Made by a program: the position numbers and the translations under genes
In this document: one piece after another, positions 8,428 to 17,020 of the stretch
How positions within the stretch are numbered: the stretch's first letter is position 1
How the letters are laid out: every line of letters starts with the position of its first letter
Assembly: GCA_034435835.1 (NCBI GenBank)
Contig: DAOTWF010000034.1
Span: forward strand, 1-58,381
Origin: CALJTV01 sp034435835
GTDB lineage: Bacteria; Chloroflexota; Dehalococcoidia; GIF9; UBA5629
Direction of reading: 5' to 3'
DNA: 58,381 nt
The notes under the pieces: generated by a model
What the model saw: only the letters and a program-made list of their open reading frames with translations
The model's database searches: none
What the model was told of the DNA's origin: nothing

Positions 8428-8796
8428 ATGATCCAGCCCTATACCAGACTCAAAGTAGCTGATAATACTGGTGCCAGACAGATAATGTGTATCAATGTGC
8501 CGGGTGGTACCCGGCGGCGATATGCCACCGTGGGAGATGTCATCATGGCTACGGTAAAGCGGGCTGTACCCGGCGGTGTGGTAAAAAAGGGTGACGTGGT
8601 TCGTGCCGTGGTCGTCCGCGTGGCAAAACAGTACCACCGTCCTGACGGTTCCTATGTCAGGTTCGATGAAAATGCCGCAGTCATCTTGGACGACAAGAAC
8701 AATCCCCGGGGTACGCGCATTTTCGGTCCGGTAGCCAGAGAGCTGCGGGACAAGAACTTCATAAAAATAATCTCGCTGGCTCCTGAGGTCTTGTAG
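8428..8796 (+). CDS. rplN: 50S ribosomal protein L14 (uL14)
   Basis: L14 sits at the subunit interface and forms bridge B8. The start MIQPYTRLKVADNTGARQ is nearly invariant in the family. It has 122 residues and opens the spc block 24 bases after rpsQ. No promoter-like sequence was recognised in that gap. Confidence 0.98.
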   Translation: MIQPYTRLKVADNTGARQIMCINVPGGTRRRYATVGDVIMATVKRAVPGGVVKKGDVVRAVVVRVAKQYHRPDGSYVRFDENAAVILDDKNNPRGTRIFGPVARELRDKNFIKIISLAPEVL

Positions 8797-8797
8797 T

Positions 8798-9109
8798 ATG
8801 AAGATCAGGAAAAACGATACTGTGCTGGTGATTGCCGGCAAAGATAAGGGAAAGAAGGGCAAGGTAAGGAAAGCCATGCCCAGAGACCAGAAGGTGATAG
8901 TCGAGGGCGTGAATATGATCAAGCGCCATTCTAGGGCTCGGAGGGCAGCAAGACAGGCTGGCATTATTGAGCTGGAGGCGCCGATTCATGTGTCCAATGT
9001 CATGCTAGTTTGCAGCAAATGCAATAAGCCGACACGGGTCCGCTACCGTTTTCTCGAGGACGGCAGGAAAGTCCGTGTCTGCTGCTTCTGCGATGAGGTG
9101 ATTGACTGA
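8798..9109 (+). CDS. rplX: 50S ribosomal protein L24 (uL24), Cys-rich C-terminus
   Basis: L24 starts large-subunit assembly. The KOW motif DTVLVIAGKDKGKKGKV is clear. The C-terminal part has paired CxxC motifs (Cys72, Cys75, Cys95, Cys98), suggesting a zinc ribbon as in a subset of bacterial L24 proteins. It has 103 residues and starts one base after the rplN stop codon. Confidence 0.97.
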   Translation: MKIRKNDTVLVIAGKDKGKKGKVRKAMPRDQKVIVEGVNMIKRHSRARRAARQAGIIELEAPIHVSNVMLVCSKCNKPTRVRYRFLEDGRKVRVCCFCDEVID

Positions 9110-9126
9110 AAGGTTGTATCTGTACC

Positions 9127-9669
9127 ATGTCTCGTCTTAAGGAAAAATATTTTAAGGAAGTGGTACCGAAACTCATGCAGAAGTTTGGATACAAGAACGT
9201 CATGCAGGTACCACGGCTGAGCAAGATCGTATTGAATATAGGGCTGGGGGAAGCGGTGCAGAACCCTAAGGCTCTGGAAGCTGCCGAGAGAGACCTGACG
9301 CTCATCTCGGGGCAACATCCGGTAACAACGCGCGCCAAGAAGTCTATTGCAGCGTTTAAGATCAGGGCTGGAGTACCAGTGGGGATGATGGTTACCCTCA
9401 GGGGGAAAAGGATGTATGATTTTTTTGATAAGCTGGTCAGCGTGGTGCTGCCACGAGTGCGGGATTTTCAAGGAGTACCGAGGGACTCCTTCGATGGCGC
9501 TGGCAACTATACGCTGGGTCTTAAAGAACAGATAGTCTTTCCGGAGATTGAATACGATAAGGTGGACAAACTAAGAGGGCTGGAAATAACCATCGTCACC
9601 ACTGCGACCAGCCCGGACGAGGGCAGATACCTGCTCGAGTGTCTGGGCATGCCCTTCAGAAGGCAGTGA
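9127..9669 (+). CDS. rplE: 50S ribosomal protein L5 (uL5)
   Basis: L5 binds 5S rRNA and contacts P-site tRNA. MQVPRLSKIVLNIGLGEA and the motif AGVPVGMMVTLRGKRMYDF are characteristic. It has 180 residues, the usual length, within the standard spc order. Confidence 0.98.
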   Translation: MSRLKEKYFKEVVPKLMQKFGYKNVMQVPRLSKIVLNIGLGEAVQNPKALEAAERDLTLISGQHPVTTRAKKSIAAFKIRAGVPVGMMVTLRGKRMYDFFDKLVSVVLPRVRDFQGVPRDSFDGAGNYTLGLKEQIVFPEIEYDKVDKLRGLEITIVTTATSPDEGRYLLECLGMPFRRQ

Positions 9670-9681
9670 GGTTACTGAAAC

Positions 9682-9867
9682 ATGGCAAAATTATCTAAAG
9701 TTATCAAATCTATGCGACCGCCCAAATACAAGGTGCAGCACCGTAATCGCTGTCGGTTGTGTGGCAGACCGCGTGCCTTTATACGGCAGTTTGGCCTGTG
9801 CCGTATCTGTTTTCGACAGCTGGCTTTGAAGGGCGAGATCCCGGGAGTGAGGAAATCGAGCTGGTGA
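9682..9867 (+). CDS. rpsN: 30S ribosomal protein S14, zinc-binding short form (uS14)
   Basis: S14 belongs to the 30S head. This is the short zinc-binding type (61 residues), with four Cys at 24, 27, 40 and 43 in a CxxC-x12-CxxC arrangement. The ending FRQLALKGEIPGVRKSSW is family-typical. It lies between rplE and rpsH, as is usual. Confidence 0.98.
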   Translation: MAKLSKVIKSMRPPKYKVQHRNRCRLCGRPRAFIRQFGLCRICFRQLALKGEIPGVRKSSW

Positions 9868-9885
9868 CACGGAGGATGCACATAG

Positions 9886-10278
9886 ATGGTCACTGATCCT
9901 ATCGCTGATATGCTTACCCGGATCCGGAACGCCGTGATGGCAAGGCATGACACCGTGCTGGTTCCGGCTTCGAAGATGAAGCTATCTATAGCCAAAATTT
10001 TGAAGGAAGAGGGTTTCATCTCAGACTATAGCGTGCTCAGGGGCAAGCCGCAGAGGATGATAAAGATAACACTAAAGTATATAGATGAGCAACCGGCGGT
10101 GATGGGGCTGGAGCGGGTGAGCAAGCCCGGTCTCAGGGTGTATGTGGGGCGTGGTGAGATACCTCGCGTTTACGGGGGACTGGGCATTGTTATCTTGTCC
10201 ACATCCAAAGGGATTATGACCGGACAGGAAGCCTGGCGGCGAAAGCTGGGCGGAGAGCTATTGTGTTATGTCTGGTAG
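9886..10278 (+). CDS. rpsH: 30S ribosomal protein S8 (uS8)
   Basis: S8 binds the central domain of 16S rRNA and in some bacteria represses the spc operon. The start VTDPIADMLTRIRNAVMA and the C-terminal STSKGIMTGQEAWRRKLGGE segment identify it. It has 130 residues. Confidence 0.98.
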   Translation: MVTDPIADMLTRIRNAVMARHDTVLVPASKMKLSIAKILKEEGFISDYSVLRGKPQRMIKITLKYIDEQPAVMGLERVSKPGLRVYVGRGEIPRVYGGLGIVILSTSKGIMTGQEAWRRKLGGELLCYVW

Positions 10279-10296
10279 GTGCTACGGAGAGCTATT

Positions 10297-10848
10297 ATGT
10301 CACGTATAGGTAGGATGCCGATACCCGTACCCCCTGGTGTCAAAGTCACCATAAAGGGGAGTGAGGTGACGGTGGAAGGTAGCAAAGGGAAGTTGACGCG
10401 CATCTTTCACCCGGACATGTCCATCACCCTGGAGGACGGCAAGCTGGTGGTGACTCGACCGACCGATAACAGGGATCACTGTGCCCTGCACGGGCTGACC
10501 AGGTCGCTGCTTGCTAATATGGTGGAGGGGGTGACCAAAGGCTTTGAAAAAGCACTGGAGTTGAGTGGTGTGGGGTACAGGGTGCAGAAGGTGGGTGATA
10601 AGATATCTCTGCAGGTGGGTTTCAGCCATCCTGTGGACTTCTCACCCCCGCCGGGGATCGAGTTGGTAGTCGAGGGAACCAATCGCATCCGCGTTATCGG
10701 CATCGATAAGGAACTGGTGGGCAGGGTCGCGGCTCAGATACGGGCGATAAGGCAGCCTGATGCTTATAAGGGAAAGGGCATCAGGTACGTGGGTGAGAAA
10801 ATTAAGCTCAAGCCAGGTAAGACTGGCAAGGCGGCAGCTAAAGGTTAA
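10297..10848 (+). CDS. rplF: 50S ribosomal protein L6 (uL6)
   Basis: L6 lies near the sarcin-ricin loop and the factor-binding site. MSRIGRMPIPVPPGVKV and the C-terminal RQPDAYKGKGIRYVGEKI are typical. An upstream in-frame start at 10279 is possible, but the ATG at 10297 gives the normal N-terminus (183 residues). Confidence 0.97.
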   Translation: MSRIGRMPIPVPPGVKVTIKGSEVTVEGSKGKLTRIFHPDMSITLEDGKLVVTRPTDNRDHCALHGLTRSLLANMVEGVTKGFEKALELSGVGYRVQKVGDKISLQVGFSHPVDFSPPPGIELVVEGTNRIRVIGIDKELVGRVAAQIRAIRQPDAYKGKGIRYVGEKIKLKPGKTGKAAAKG

Positions 10849-10857
10849 AGCGATATT

Positions 10858-11223
10858 ATGGCTAGGTTAGATACCAGACTGGCAAGGAAAAGACGTCATG
10901 CACGCATCAGGGCGAGGCTGGTGGGTACGCCTGCCAGGCCCAGGCTGTGCGTTTTCCGGAGCTTGAACCATATATATGCCCAGGTCATCGATGACTCCAT
11001 CGGGCATACGCTGGCAGCAGCCAGCAGCCTTGAGCCGGAAATAAAAGACAGGGCTGACGGGAAGAAAAAGACTGAGGTTGCTGAGATGGTGGGTACTATG
11101 CTAGCCCAGAGGGCAATCAGCAGAGGCATAAAACAGGTCGCTTTCGACCGTGGCGGTTATAAGTATCAGGGAAGGGTTAAGGCGCTGGCGGAAGCGGCAA
11201 GGAAGACTGGACTGGATTTCTGA
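10858..11223 (+). CDS. rplR: 50S ribosomal protein L18 (uL18)
   Basis: L18 carries 5S rRNA into the large subunit together with L5. The motif GTPARPRLCVFRSLNHIYAQ and the end AFDRGGYKYQGRVKALAEAA are diagnostic. It has 121 residues and follows rplF by 9 bases. Confidence 0.98.
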   Translation: MARLDTRLARKRRHARIRARLVGTPARPRLCVFRSLNHIYAQVIDDSIGHTLAAASSLEPEIKDRADGKKKTEVAEMVGTMLAQRAISRGIKQVAFDRGGYKYQGRVKALAEAARKTGLDF

Positions 11224-11234
11224 GGTTTGTGTTT

Positions 11235-11777
11235 ATGAAAGCAGTGACCAAAATGCCCAAAAACAAAGCCAGGATCGATCCTGCCGAACTGGAGCTGACC
11301 GAGAAGCTGGTGGCGCTGAACCGCGTTACCAAGGTGGTGAAAGGTGGCAAGAGGCTCCATTTCCGTGCGCTGGTTGTGGTAGGGGATGGCAAGGGGCATG
11401 TGGGTGCTGGCATCGGTAAAGCCAGGGAGGTTCCGGAGGCGGTGCGCAAAGCTGGTGCTGCTGCTAAGAAAGAGCTGTTCAAGGTGGCAATGTCAGACAC
11501 CACAATTCGGCATGAGGTTCGCGCCAAGTACGGGGCGGCGGAGATACTCCTGAAACCGGCGGTGCCCGGCACCGGTGTAATAGCCGGCGGTGGGGTGCGT
11601 GCGGTGGTGGAGGCGGCGGGCATAAAAGATATTTTGAGCAAGTCGCTGGGTTGTTCCAACCCGATAAACGTGGTCAGAGCCACTATTCTGGCTCTGGCGA
11701 ACCTGAGAGACCCTGAGGAGGTAATCGCCCAGCGTAAAAGAGAGGTTGCAACCAAGGGAGAGAAGTCAGGTGGCTAA
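11235..11777 (+). CDS. rpsE: 30S ribosomal protein S5 (uS5)
   Basis: S5 shapes the decoding region and mRNA entry and affects fidelity. LVALNRVTKVVKGGKRLHF and the GIGKAREVPEAVRKA segment are clear. A GTG at 11229 is also in frame, but the ATG at 11235 leaves better spacing to the GAGG at 11222-11225 (180 residues). Confidence 0.97.
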   Translation: MKAVTKMPKNKARIDPAELELTEKLVALNRVTKVVKGGKRLHFRALVVVGDGKGHVGAGIGKAREVPEAVRKAGAAAKKELFKVAMSDTTIRHEVRAKYGAAEILLKPAVPGTGVIAGGGVRAVVEAAGIKDILSKSLGCSNPINVVRATILALANLRDPEEVIAQRKREVATKGEKSGG

Positions 11778-11964
11778 ACTGCGTATCACCTGGGTCAAAA
11801 GTGATATCGGCTATAAAAGGGACCAGAGGCGGACACTTAAGGCTCTGGGGTTTCACCGACTTCAGCAGACGGTGGAGCACAAAGATTCTCCTACCATAAG
11901 GGGTATGGTAGCCAAAGTCAGGCATTTGGTCCAGATGGAAGTGATCGAAGATGGAGCAGCATGA
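11770..11964 (+). CDS. rpmD: 50S ribosomal protein L30 (uL30)
   Basis: L30 is a small large-subunit protein. LRITWVKSDIGYKRDQRRTLKALG-type sequence and the motif IRGMVAKVRHLV identify it. I chose GTG 11770 (64 residues), preceded by AAGGGAGAG and overlapping the end of rpsE by 8 bases. Confidence 0.96.
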   Translation: MAKLRITWVKSDIGYKRDQRRTLKALGFHRLQQTVEHKDSPTIRGMVAKVRHLVQMEVIEDGAA

Positions 11965-12394
11965 ACTGAAACCGCCTGCGGGCGCCAAGCGCAAAAGAAA
12001 ACGCGTTGGCTGTGGCGATGGCAGCGGCCACGGCAGCTATTCGGGACGTGGCTGCAAGGGACAGAAGTCGCGCTCCGGGGGAGGGGTGCGTCTTGGGTTT
12101 GAAGGCGGACAACTACCGCTAATCAAGCGCCTGCCGCACAAACGCGGCTTCACTAACATCTTTAAGATGGAGTACGAGATAGTTAATGTAGGGCAGTTGA
12201 AGGTGTTTCCACCCAACACTGAAGTCACGCCCCAGACCCTCTTCGAGGTTGGTCTGGTCAAGAGCAGTGAGTGTCCTCTCAAGGTTCTGGGAAATGGCGA
12301 TATAGACCGCCCTCTGGTGGTAAAAGCCAGCAAGTTCTCCACTTCTGCTGAGAAGAAGATACTTGCGGCTGGGGGGAAGGTGGAGAGCATCTAG
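11951..12394 (+). CDS. rplO: 50S ribosomal protein L15 (uL15)
   Basis: L15 is a late-assembly protein with an extended glycine-rich N-terminus. KPPAGAKRKRKRVGCGDGSG and the GQKSRSGGGVRLGFEGGQ segment are typical. It has 147 residues and overlaps the rpmD stop by 14 bases. Confidence 0.97.
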   Translation: MEQHELKPPAGAKRKRKRVGCGDGSGHGSYSGRGCKGQKSRSGGGVRLGFEGGQLPLIKRLPHKRGFTNIFKMEYEIVNVGQLKVFPPNTEVTPQTLFEVGLVKSSECPLKVLGNGDIDRPLVVKASKFSTSAEKKILAAGGKVESI

Positions 12395-12396
12395 CC

Positions 12397-13713
12397 ATGC
12401 AACAGGTAGCAGGAAGGCCCCGTCTTATCCAGGCGATGATCGATGCCTTTTCTTTGCCTGACTTGAGGCGTCGGCTGTTGTTCACTTTTGCCATGCTGGT
12501 GGTCTTCCGGTTCATCGCCCATATCCCCATGCCTGGCCTGGATGTGGCGGCGATGCGGAACCTCTTTGAACAAAACCAACTTCTAGGTATGCTGGATCTG
12601 TTCACCGGCGGCGCCATGCGTAACTTCAGCGTGGCGGCGATGGGGGTCTACCCTTACATCACCGCTTCCATCGTCATGCAGTTGCTGGTCCCGGTGATAC
12701 CGGCACTGAGGGCGCTATCGCAGGAGGGCGAGGCTGGCAGGCGCAGGATCAACCAGATTACACACTGGCTGACGATCCCTCTGGCTGCCCTGCAGGGCTA
12801 TGCCCAGATAAACCTGCTGCGCAGCGAGGGCGTGGTGAGTGCGGCTGCAGCGCTCCCCACCTTTGCCATGGTGCTGTCGCTGACCGCCGGAACAATATTT
12901 CTTGTCTGGCTGGGCGAGTTGATTACAGAGCGGGGCATTGGCAACGGTGTCTCCATAATCATCTTCGGCGGTATAGTTGCCAAGCTCCCCGAGATGGTGG
13001 GGCGTGGACTTATCGTTAGAGAAAACATCACGGGACTCATCGCCTTTACCCTCCTGGGGTTGGCTACCATAGCTTTCATAGTCATATTCACAGAAGCCCA
13101 CCGACGCATCCCGGTGCAGTATGCCCGGACGGCGTTCCGCGGTGCCCGGCTGTACCGTCAGACTGGCTCCACGCATATCCCGCTAAGGGTGAACTCCGCT
13201 GGCATGATACCACTCATCTTTGCCATTTCGCTGATGATCTTTCCCGGCACCATAGCCAGCTATTTTGCTGCTCCGGCGGGGCAGCCACCCAATTTTGCTA
13301 ATACGATCATGAGGTGGTTCAATCCGGATACACCCCTGCCAGTGGGGCTGTTCTATTGGGTGCTGTACTTCCTTATGGTGGTCGCTTTCACCTTCTTCTA
13401 CACTATGGTCATATTCGAGCAGATGGATCTGGCGCGGACGCTGCAGCGGCAGGGCGGCTTTATCCCCGGCGTGCGTCCGGGGAAGCCAACCACGGACTAC
13501 CTCAACGGGGTGATAACCAGGATAACTTGGGGGGGTGCCTTATTCCTTGCCACGGTGGCGGTATTGCCTTTCTTCATCCGTAGCGTGACCAATGTAGCGG
13601 TGCTGACTATATCGAGCACGGGTTTGCTGATAATTGTAGGCGTCGCCCTGGACACGATGAAGCAGATCGAAGCCCAGCTCACCATGCGCCGCTACGAGGG
13701 CTTTCTGAGGTAG
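12397..13713 (+). CDS. secY: protein translocase subunit SecY
   Basis: SecY is the channel of the Sec translocon in the cytoplasmic membrane. The 438-residue protein shows the usual ten hydrophobic segments. Family motifs are IPMPGLDVAAM, the plug-region stretch MGVYPYITASIVMQLL, and RIPVQYARTAFRGARLYRQ. It follows rplO after 2 bases, its standard place at the end of the spc block. Confidence 0.98.
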   Translation: MQQVAGRPRLIQAMIDAFSLPDLRRRLLFTFAMLVVFRFIAHIPMPGLDVAAMRNLFEQNQLLGMLDLFTGGAMRNFSVAAMGVYPYITASIVMQLLVPVIPALRALSQEGEAGRRRINQITHWLTIPLAALQGYAQINLLRSEGVVSAAAALPTFAMVLSLTAGTIFLVWLGELITERGIGNGVSIIIFGGIVAKLPEMVGRGLIVRENITGLIAFTLLGLATIAFIVIFTEAHRRIPVQYARTAFRGARLYRQTGSTHIPLRVNSAGMIPLIFAISLMIFPGTIASYFAAPAGQPPNFANTIMRWFNPDTPLPVGLFYWVLYFLMVVAFTFFYTMVIFEQMDLARTLQRQGGFIPGVRPGKPTTDYLNGVITRITWGGALFLATVAVLPFFIRSVTNVAVLTISSTGLLIIVGVALDTMKQIEAQLTMRRYEGFLR

Positions 13714-13721
13714 CTGGACGG

Positions 13722-14366
13722 ATGTATCTGGTCTTTCTTGGTGCACCTGGAGCTGGCAAAGGGACTCAAGCAGCCATCATCTCCAAGAGACTGTCTTTAG
13801 CGCATATAGCCTCCGGCGACCTGTTCCGTGAAGCGGTGGAGGCGGGCACAGAGCTGGGGAAAGAGGTTAAAGGGTATATGGAAAGGGGGGTGCTGGTGCC
13901 CGATGAGGTGACCATACAACTGGTCTCGGAACGTCTTGATGGGCAGGACTGCCAGCAGGGCTGCATTTTTGATGGCTTCCCGCGCACCCTTGCCCAGGCG
14001 GAGGCACTGGACAAGATGCTTGCCAAGCGGAGCAAGGCGCTGGACAGGGTGGTGTACATTGAAGTACCGGAGGTTGAACTGCTGAAACGCTTGGGTGGCC
14101 GCTGGATATGCCGCAAATGTCAGGCACCATACCATGAGGTTACCTCCCCACCGAAAGTGGCGGGTATATGCGACAGGTGCGGTGGTGAGCTGTACCAGCG
14201 CCCTGATGATACAGTGGAGACGGTGAAAGAGCGCCTGAAGGTCTATTTTGACCAGACAGTACCGCTCTTGGACTATTATCAGGCTCAGGGCAAGCTTATA
14301 CGGGTGAACGGGCAGCGTAGCATAGAGGAAGTGGCTGAAGTGATAGTCAGCGCCGTGAAGAAGTAG
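13722..14366 (+). CDS. adk: adenylate kinase, zinc-LID type
   Basis: Adenylate kinase interconverts AMP, ADP and ATP. The P-loop GAPGAGKGTQ (residues 7-16), the DGFPRTLAQ motif, and a LID domain with Cys130, Cys133, Cys150 and Cys153 (a structural zinc site) are visible. It has 214 residues. The secY-adk-map-infA order is common in bacteria. Confidence 0.97.
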   Translation: MYLVFLGAPGAGKGTQAAIISKRLSLAHIASGDLFREAVEAGTELGKEVKGYMERGVLVPDEVTIQLVSERLDGQDCQQGCIFDGFPRTLAQAEALDKMLAKRSKALDRVVYIEVPEVELLKRLGGRWICRKCQAPYHEVTSPPKVAGICDRCGGELYQRPDDTVETVKERLKVYFDQTVPLLDYYQAQGKLIRVNGQRSIEEVAEVIVSAVKK

Positions 14367-14376
14367 CAGAACATGG

Positions 14377-15129
14377 GTGACCGTGATAATCATAAAATCG
14401 CCACAGGAGATAGCGGTTATGCGCCAGGCTGGCAGAGTGGTAGCTGCGGTCCTGGAGAGGCTAAAGGGGGAGATAAAACCCGGTGTGATGACACGCCATC
14501 TTGATATGATAGCTATGAAAGAGGTACGTAAATACGGAGCCAGGGCTTCATTTAAGGGTTACCGGGGGTTTCCAGCGCACCTCTGTGTCTCGGTGAACGA
14601 TGAGATTGTGCACGGTATACCCGCTGGCCGCGAGCTTCGAGAGGGTGATATTGTCTCGCTGGATTTCGGCGCCGTGATCAACGGCTTCCATGGTGATGCT
14701 GCCATCACTGTAGGCGTGGGCAAAATCAGCGCACAAGCTGAGGAGCTGATAGCCGTAACGCGGGCTGCCTTGACAATAGGGATAAAGGCGGCGCGCTACG
14801 GTAGTCACTTGGGAGATATCTCGTCAGCGATCCAGAGCTATGTTGAGGGAAGGGGGTTCTCGGTGGTGCGCGAGTATTCTGGGCACGGTATAGGCAGGGA
14901 CCTGCATGAGGACCCACTGGTGCCCAATTTCGGCTCTCCCGGGGAGGGGCCCTTGCTTCAGAAAGGGATGACGCTGGCGGTGGAGCCGATGGTTACCGCC
15001 GGTGACTGGCGGACAAAGGTTGCTTCTAACCGATGGACGGTGCTCACCGCCGACGGCAGTCTGGCAGCCCACTTTGAACACACTATTGCAATCACAGATG
15101 ATGAGCCGGAAATACTCACTCTGGTATAA
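14377..15129 (+). CDS. map: methionine aminopeptidase, type I
   Basis: Map removes the initiator Met from nascent proteins. Metal-ligand motifs are present: LDFG (Asp96), HGDAAIT (Asp107), GHGIGRDLHE, LAVEPMV and FEHTIAIT. It has 250 residues and no zinc-finger extension, so it is the short form. The start is GTG 14377 or GTG 14383; a nearby ATG at 14373 is out of frame. Confidence 0.96.
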   Translation: MTVIIIKSPQEIAVMRQAGRVVAAVLERLKGEIKPGVMTRHLDMIAMKEVRKYGARASFKGYRGFPAHLCVSVNDEIVHGIPAGRELREGDIVSLDFGAVINGFHGDAAITVGVGKISAQAEELIAVTRAALTIGIKAARYGSHLGDISSAIQSYVEGRGFSVVREYSGHGIGRDLHEDPLVPNFGSPGEGPLLQKGMTLAVEPMVTAGDWRTKVASNRWTVLTADGSLAAHFEHTIAITDDEPEILTLV

Positions 15130-15138
15130 TTGTTTTGT

Positions 15139-15357
15139 ATGCCTAAGAAAGAGAGCATAGAGGTTGAAGGAGTGGTGATCGAGTCGTTACCGAATGCAAC
15201 ATTTCGGGTGCAACTCCCTAACGGGCATGTGGTCCTGGCGCATGTTTCGGGGAAAATGCGGAGGAACTATGTCCGCATTTTGCCGCAGGACAGGGTGCTG
15301 GTGGAGCTTTCTCCGTATGACCTGTCGCGGGGACGGATAACCTACAGGCTCAAGTGA
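15139..15357 (+). CDS. infA: translation initiation factor IF-1
   Basis: IF-1 is an OB-fold factor that occupies the A site during initiation. The sequence MPKKESIEVEGVVIESLPNA followed by RVQLPNGHVVLAHVSGKMRR is typical, with the family's 72 residues. I chose the ATG at 15139; the open frame extends nine bases further upstream. Confidence 0.97.
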   Translation: MPKKESIEVEGVVIESLPNATFRVQLPNGHVVLAHVSGKMRRNYVRILPQDRVLVELSPYDLSRGRITYRLK

Positions 15358-15375
15358 GGCTGTTTTCGTGACATT

Positions 15376-15404
15376 TTGACATAAGTGACAATAAGGTATA
15401 TTAT
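15376..15404 (+). promoter_or_regulatory. internal promoter for the alpha block (rpmJ-rpsM-rpsK-rpsD-rpoA-rplQ)
   Basis: TTGACA (15376-15381), a 17-base spacer and TATTAT (15399-15404) give a near-consensus sigma-70 promoter. It lies in the 84-base gap between infA and rpmJ, the only sizeable gap in this stretch. It would let the RNA polymerase alpha gene be transcribed apart from the upstream genes. Sequence-based inference. Confidence 0.65.
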
Positions 15405-15441
15405 TTAAAGGTTTTTTGACTGACATGCATGGTGATTGGAC

Positions 15442-15555
15442 ATGAAAGTGAGATCGTCGGTAAAACGTCGCTGCGCCAAGTGCAAGATTATCCGGCGCCA
15501 GGGGATAGTGCGTGTCATCTGCGAGAACCCGAAGCATAAGCAGAGACAAGGATAA
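15442..15555 (+). CDS. rpmJ: 50S ribosomal protein L36 (bL36), zinc form
   Basis: This 37-codon gene reads MKVRSSVKRRCAKCKIIRR and ends NPKHKQRQG. Cys11, Cys14, Cys27 and His32 form the zinc site of the ancestral, zinc-containing L36. It lies between infA and rpsM, the canonical place. Its small size means it can be missed by length-limited gene calling. Confidence 0.95.
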   Translation: MKVRSSVKRRCAKCKIIRRQGIVRVICENPKHKQRQG

Positions 15556-15573
15556 AAGCGAGGAGCAGTTGAG

Positions 15574-15963
15574 ATGGCACGGATTGCTGGCGTCGATATC
15601 CCCAATGAGAAAAAAGTCTATGTCGGGCTGCAGTACATTCACGGTATAGGTCCCACGCTGAGTCGTAAGGTGCTGCAGGCTGCACATGTGAACCCAGACA
15701 CCAAGGTAAAAAACCTTAAGGAGCAGGAGCTCAGCCGCATACGCGAGATCATTGATAAGGAATATACGGTTGAGGGTGAACTGCGCAAGGAAGTCAACCT
15801 CAATATCAAGCGGCTTATCGAAATCGGTTGCTACCGTGGTATCAGGCACCGCCGTGGCTTGCCTGTCCATGGACAGCGGACGCGCACCAATGCGCGCACC
15901 AAGCGCGGACCTCGGAAGACAGTGGCTGGCCGCGGACAGAGGCGCGGTCTGGCAAAGAAGTAA
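15574..15963 (+). CDS. rpsM: 30S ribosomal protein S13 (uS13)
   Basis: S13 contacts P-site tRNA and bridges the subunits. ARIAGVDIPNEKKVYVGLQY and the C-terminal RGLPVHGQRTRTNARTKRG are diagnostic. It has 129 residues. The ATG follows a GCGAGGAGC ribosome-binding site. Confidence 0.98.
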   Translation: MARIAGVDIPNEKKVYVGLQYIHGIGPTLSRKVLQAAHVNPDTKVKNLKEQELSRIREIIDKEYTVEGELRKEVNLNIKRLIEIGCYRGIRHRRGLPVHGQRTRTNARTKRGPRKTVAGRGQRRGLAKK

Positions 15964-15978
15964 GGGGGTAGATTAGTC

Positions 15979-16371
15979 ATGCCTGGAAGAAGTAAGAGCA
16001 GCGGCAGGAGACGGGAGAGAAAACAGGTAAGCGAGGGCAGGGCTTACATCCAGTCCACGTTCAATAACACCCTTGTAACCATGACTGATGTCAAAGGGAA
16101 TGTGGTTGCGTGGAGTAGTTCAGGCACAGCGGGGTTCAAGGGGTCGAGGAAGGGCACGCCGTATGCTGCCCAGCTCGCAGCACAGCAGGCTGCCCAGAAA
16201 GCCAGAGAGCATGGCTTACGGCAGGTTGAGGTCTTGGTTAAGGGTCCCGGTAGCGGACGCGAGGCTGCCATTCGTGCCATCCAGGCATCGGGGATAATGG
16301 TGACGGCAATTAAGGATTTAACCCCTGTGCCGCACAATGGCTGTCGGCCGCGTAAAAGGAGGCGTGTCTAG
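15979..16371 (+). CDS. rpsK: 30S ribosomal protein S11 (uS11)
   Basis: S11 forms part of the 30S platform near the E site. YIQSTFNNTLVTMTDVKGN, the GRKGTPYAAQLAA-like segment and the terminal NGCRPRKRRRV are typical. It has 130 residues and sits in the standard alpha-operon order. Confidence 0.98.
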   Translation: MPGRSKSSGRRRERKQVSEGRAYIQSTFNNTLVTMTDVKGNVVAWSSSGTAGFKGSRKGTPYAAQLAAQQAAQKAREHGLRQVEVLVKGPGSGREAAIRAIQASGIMVTAIKDLTPVPHNGCRPRKRRRV

Positions 16372-16373
16372 AC

Positions 16374-17006
16374 ATGGCACGTTACACCGGCTCCACTTGT
16401 AGGCTATGCCGCCGCGTTGGAGATAAACTGATGCTCAAGGGCGACAGGTGCTATACTTCCAAGTGCGCACTTGAGCGTCGGAGCGTGCCCCCGGGCTATA
16501 GTGCCACAGCAAAACGGCGTCCCAGAAAATCAGAACGCGGTCTGCAGTTGCTGGAAAAACAGAAAGCCCGGTATACCTACGGACTTCTGGAGCGCCAGTT
16601 CCGTAAGTTCTTTACCGAGGCTGAGAGGCTCCCCGGGGTTACCGGTGAAAACCTGGTTGTGCTGCTGGAAAGGCGCCTTGACAATGTGGTCTACCGCCTT
16701 GGCTTTGCCAGCTCCAGAGCTCAGGCAAGGCAGATCGTGCGCCACGGACATATAATGGTAAACGGGCGCAGAACCAATATTCCCTCCTACTTGGTAAAGC
16801 CCGGCGATATCATCGCCTGGCGTGAGTCCAGTAAGAAGAGTGAATACTATAAAATGGTGTCCCAGACAGCAAGTGATGTAGCTGTCCCTGCCTGGCTGTC
16901 GTTAGACAAACAGAAGCTCACCGGCAAGGTGGTTAACCTGCCAGCCTCTGAAGACATGCAGGCAAAGTTTGATGTAAAGTCTATTGTCGAGTACTACTCA
17001 CGCTAG
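16374..17006 (+). CDS. rpsD: 30S ribosomal protein S4, zinc type (uS4)
   Basis: S4 nucleates 30S assembly and in some bacteria represses the alpha operon. The N-terminus has four Cys (9, 12, 26, 31), the zinc-binding form. An S4 RNA-binding domain follows (LERRLDNVVYRLGFASSRAQ region). It has 210 residues and starts 2 bases after rpsK. Confidence 0.97.
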   Translation: MARYTGSTCRLCRRVGDKLMLKGDRCYTSKCALERRSVPPGYSATAKRRPRKSERGLQLLEKQKARYTYGLLERQFRKFFTEAERLPGVTGENLVVLLERRLDNVVYRLGFASSRAQARQIVRHGHIMVNGRRTNIPSYLVKPGDIIAWRESSKKSEYYKMVSQTASDVAVPAWLSLDKQKLTGKVVNLPASEDMQAKFDVKSIVEYYSR

Positions 17007-17020
17007 GTTAAGGAGCTACT

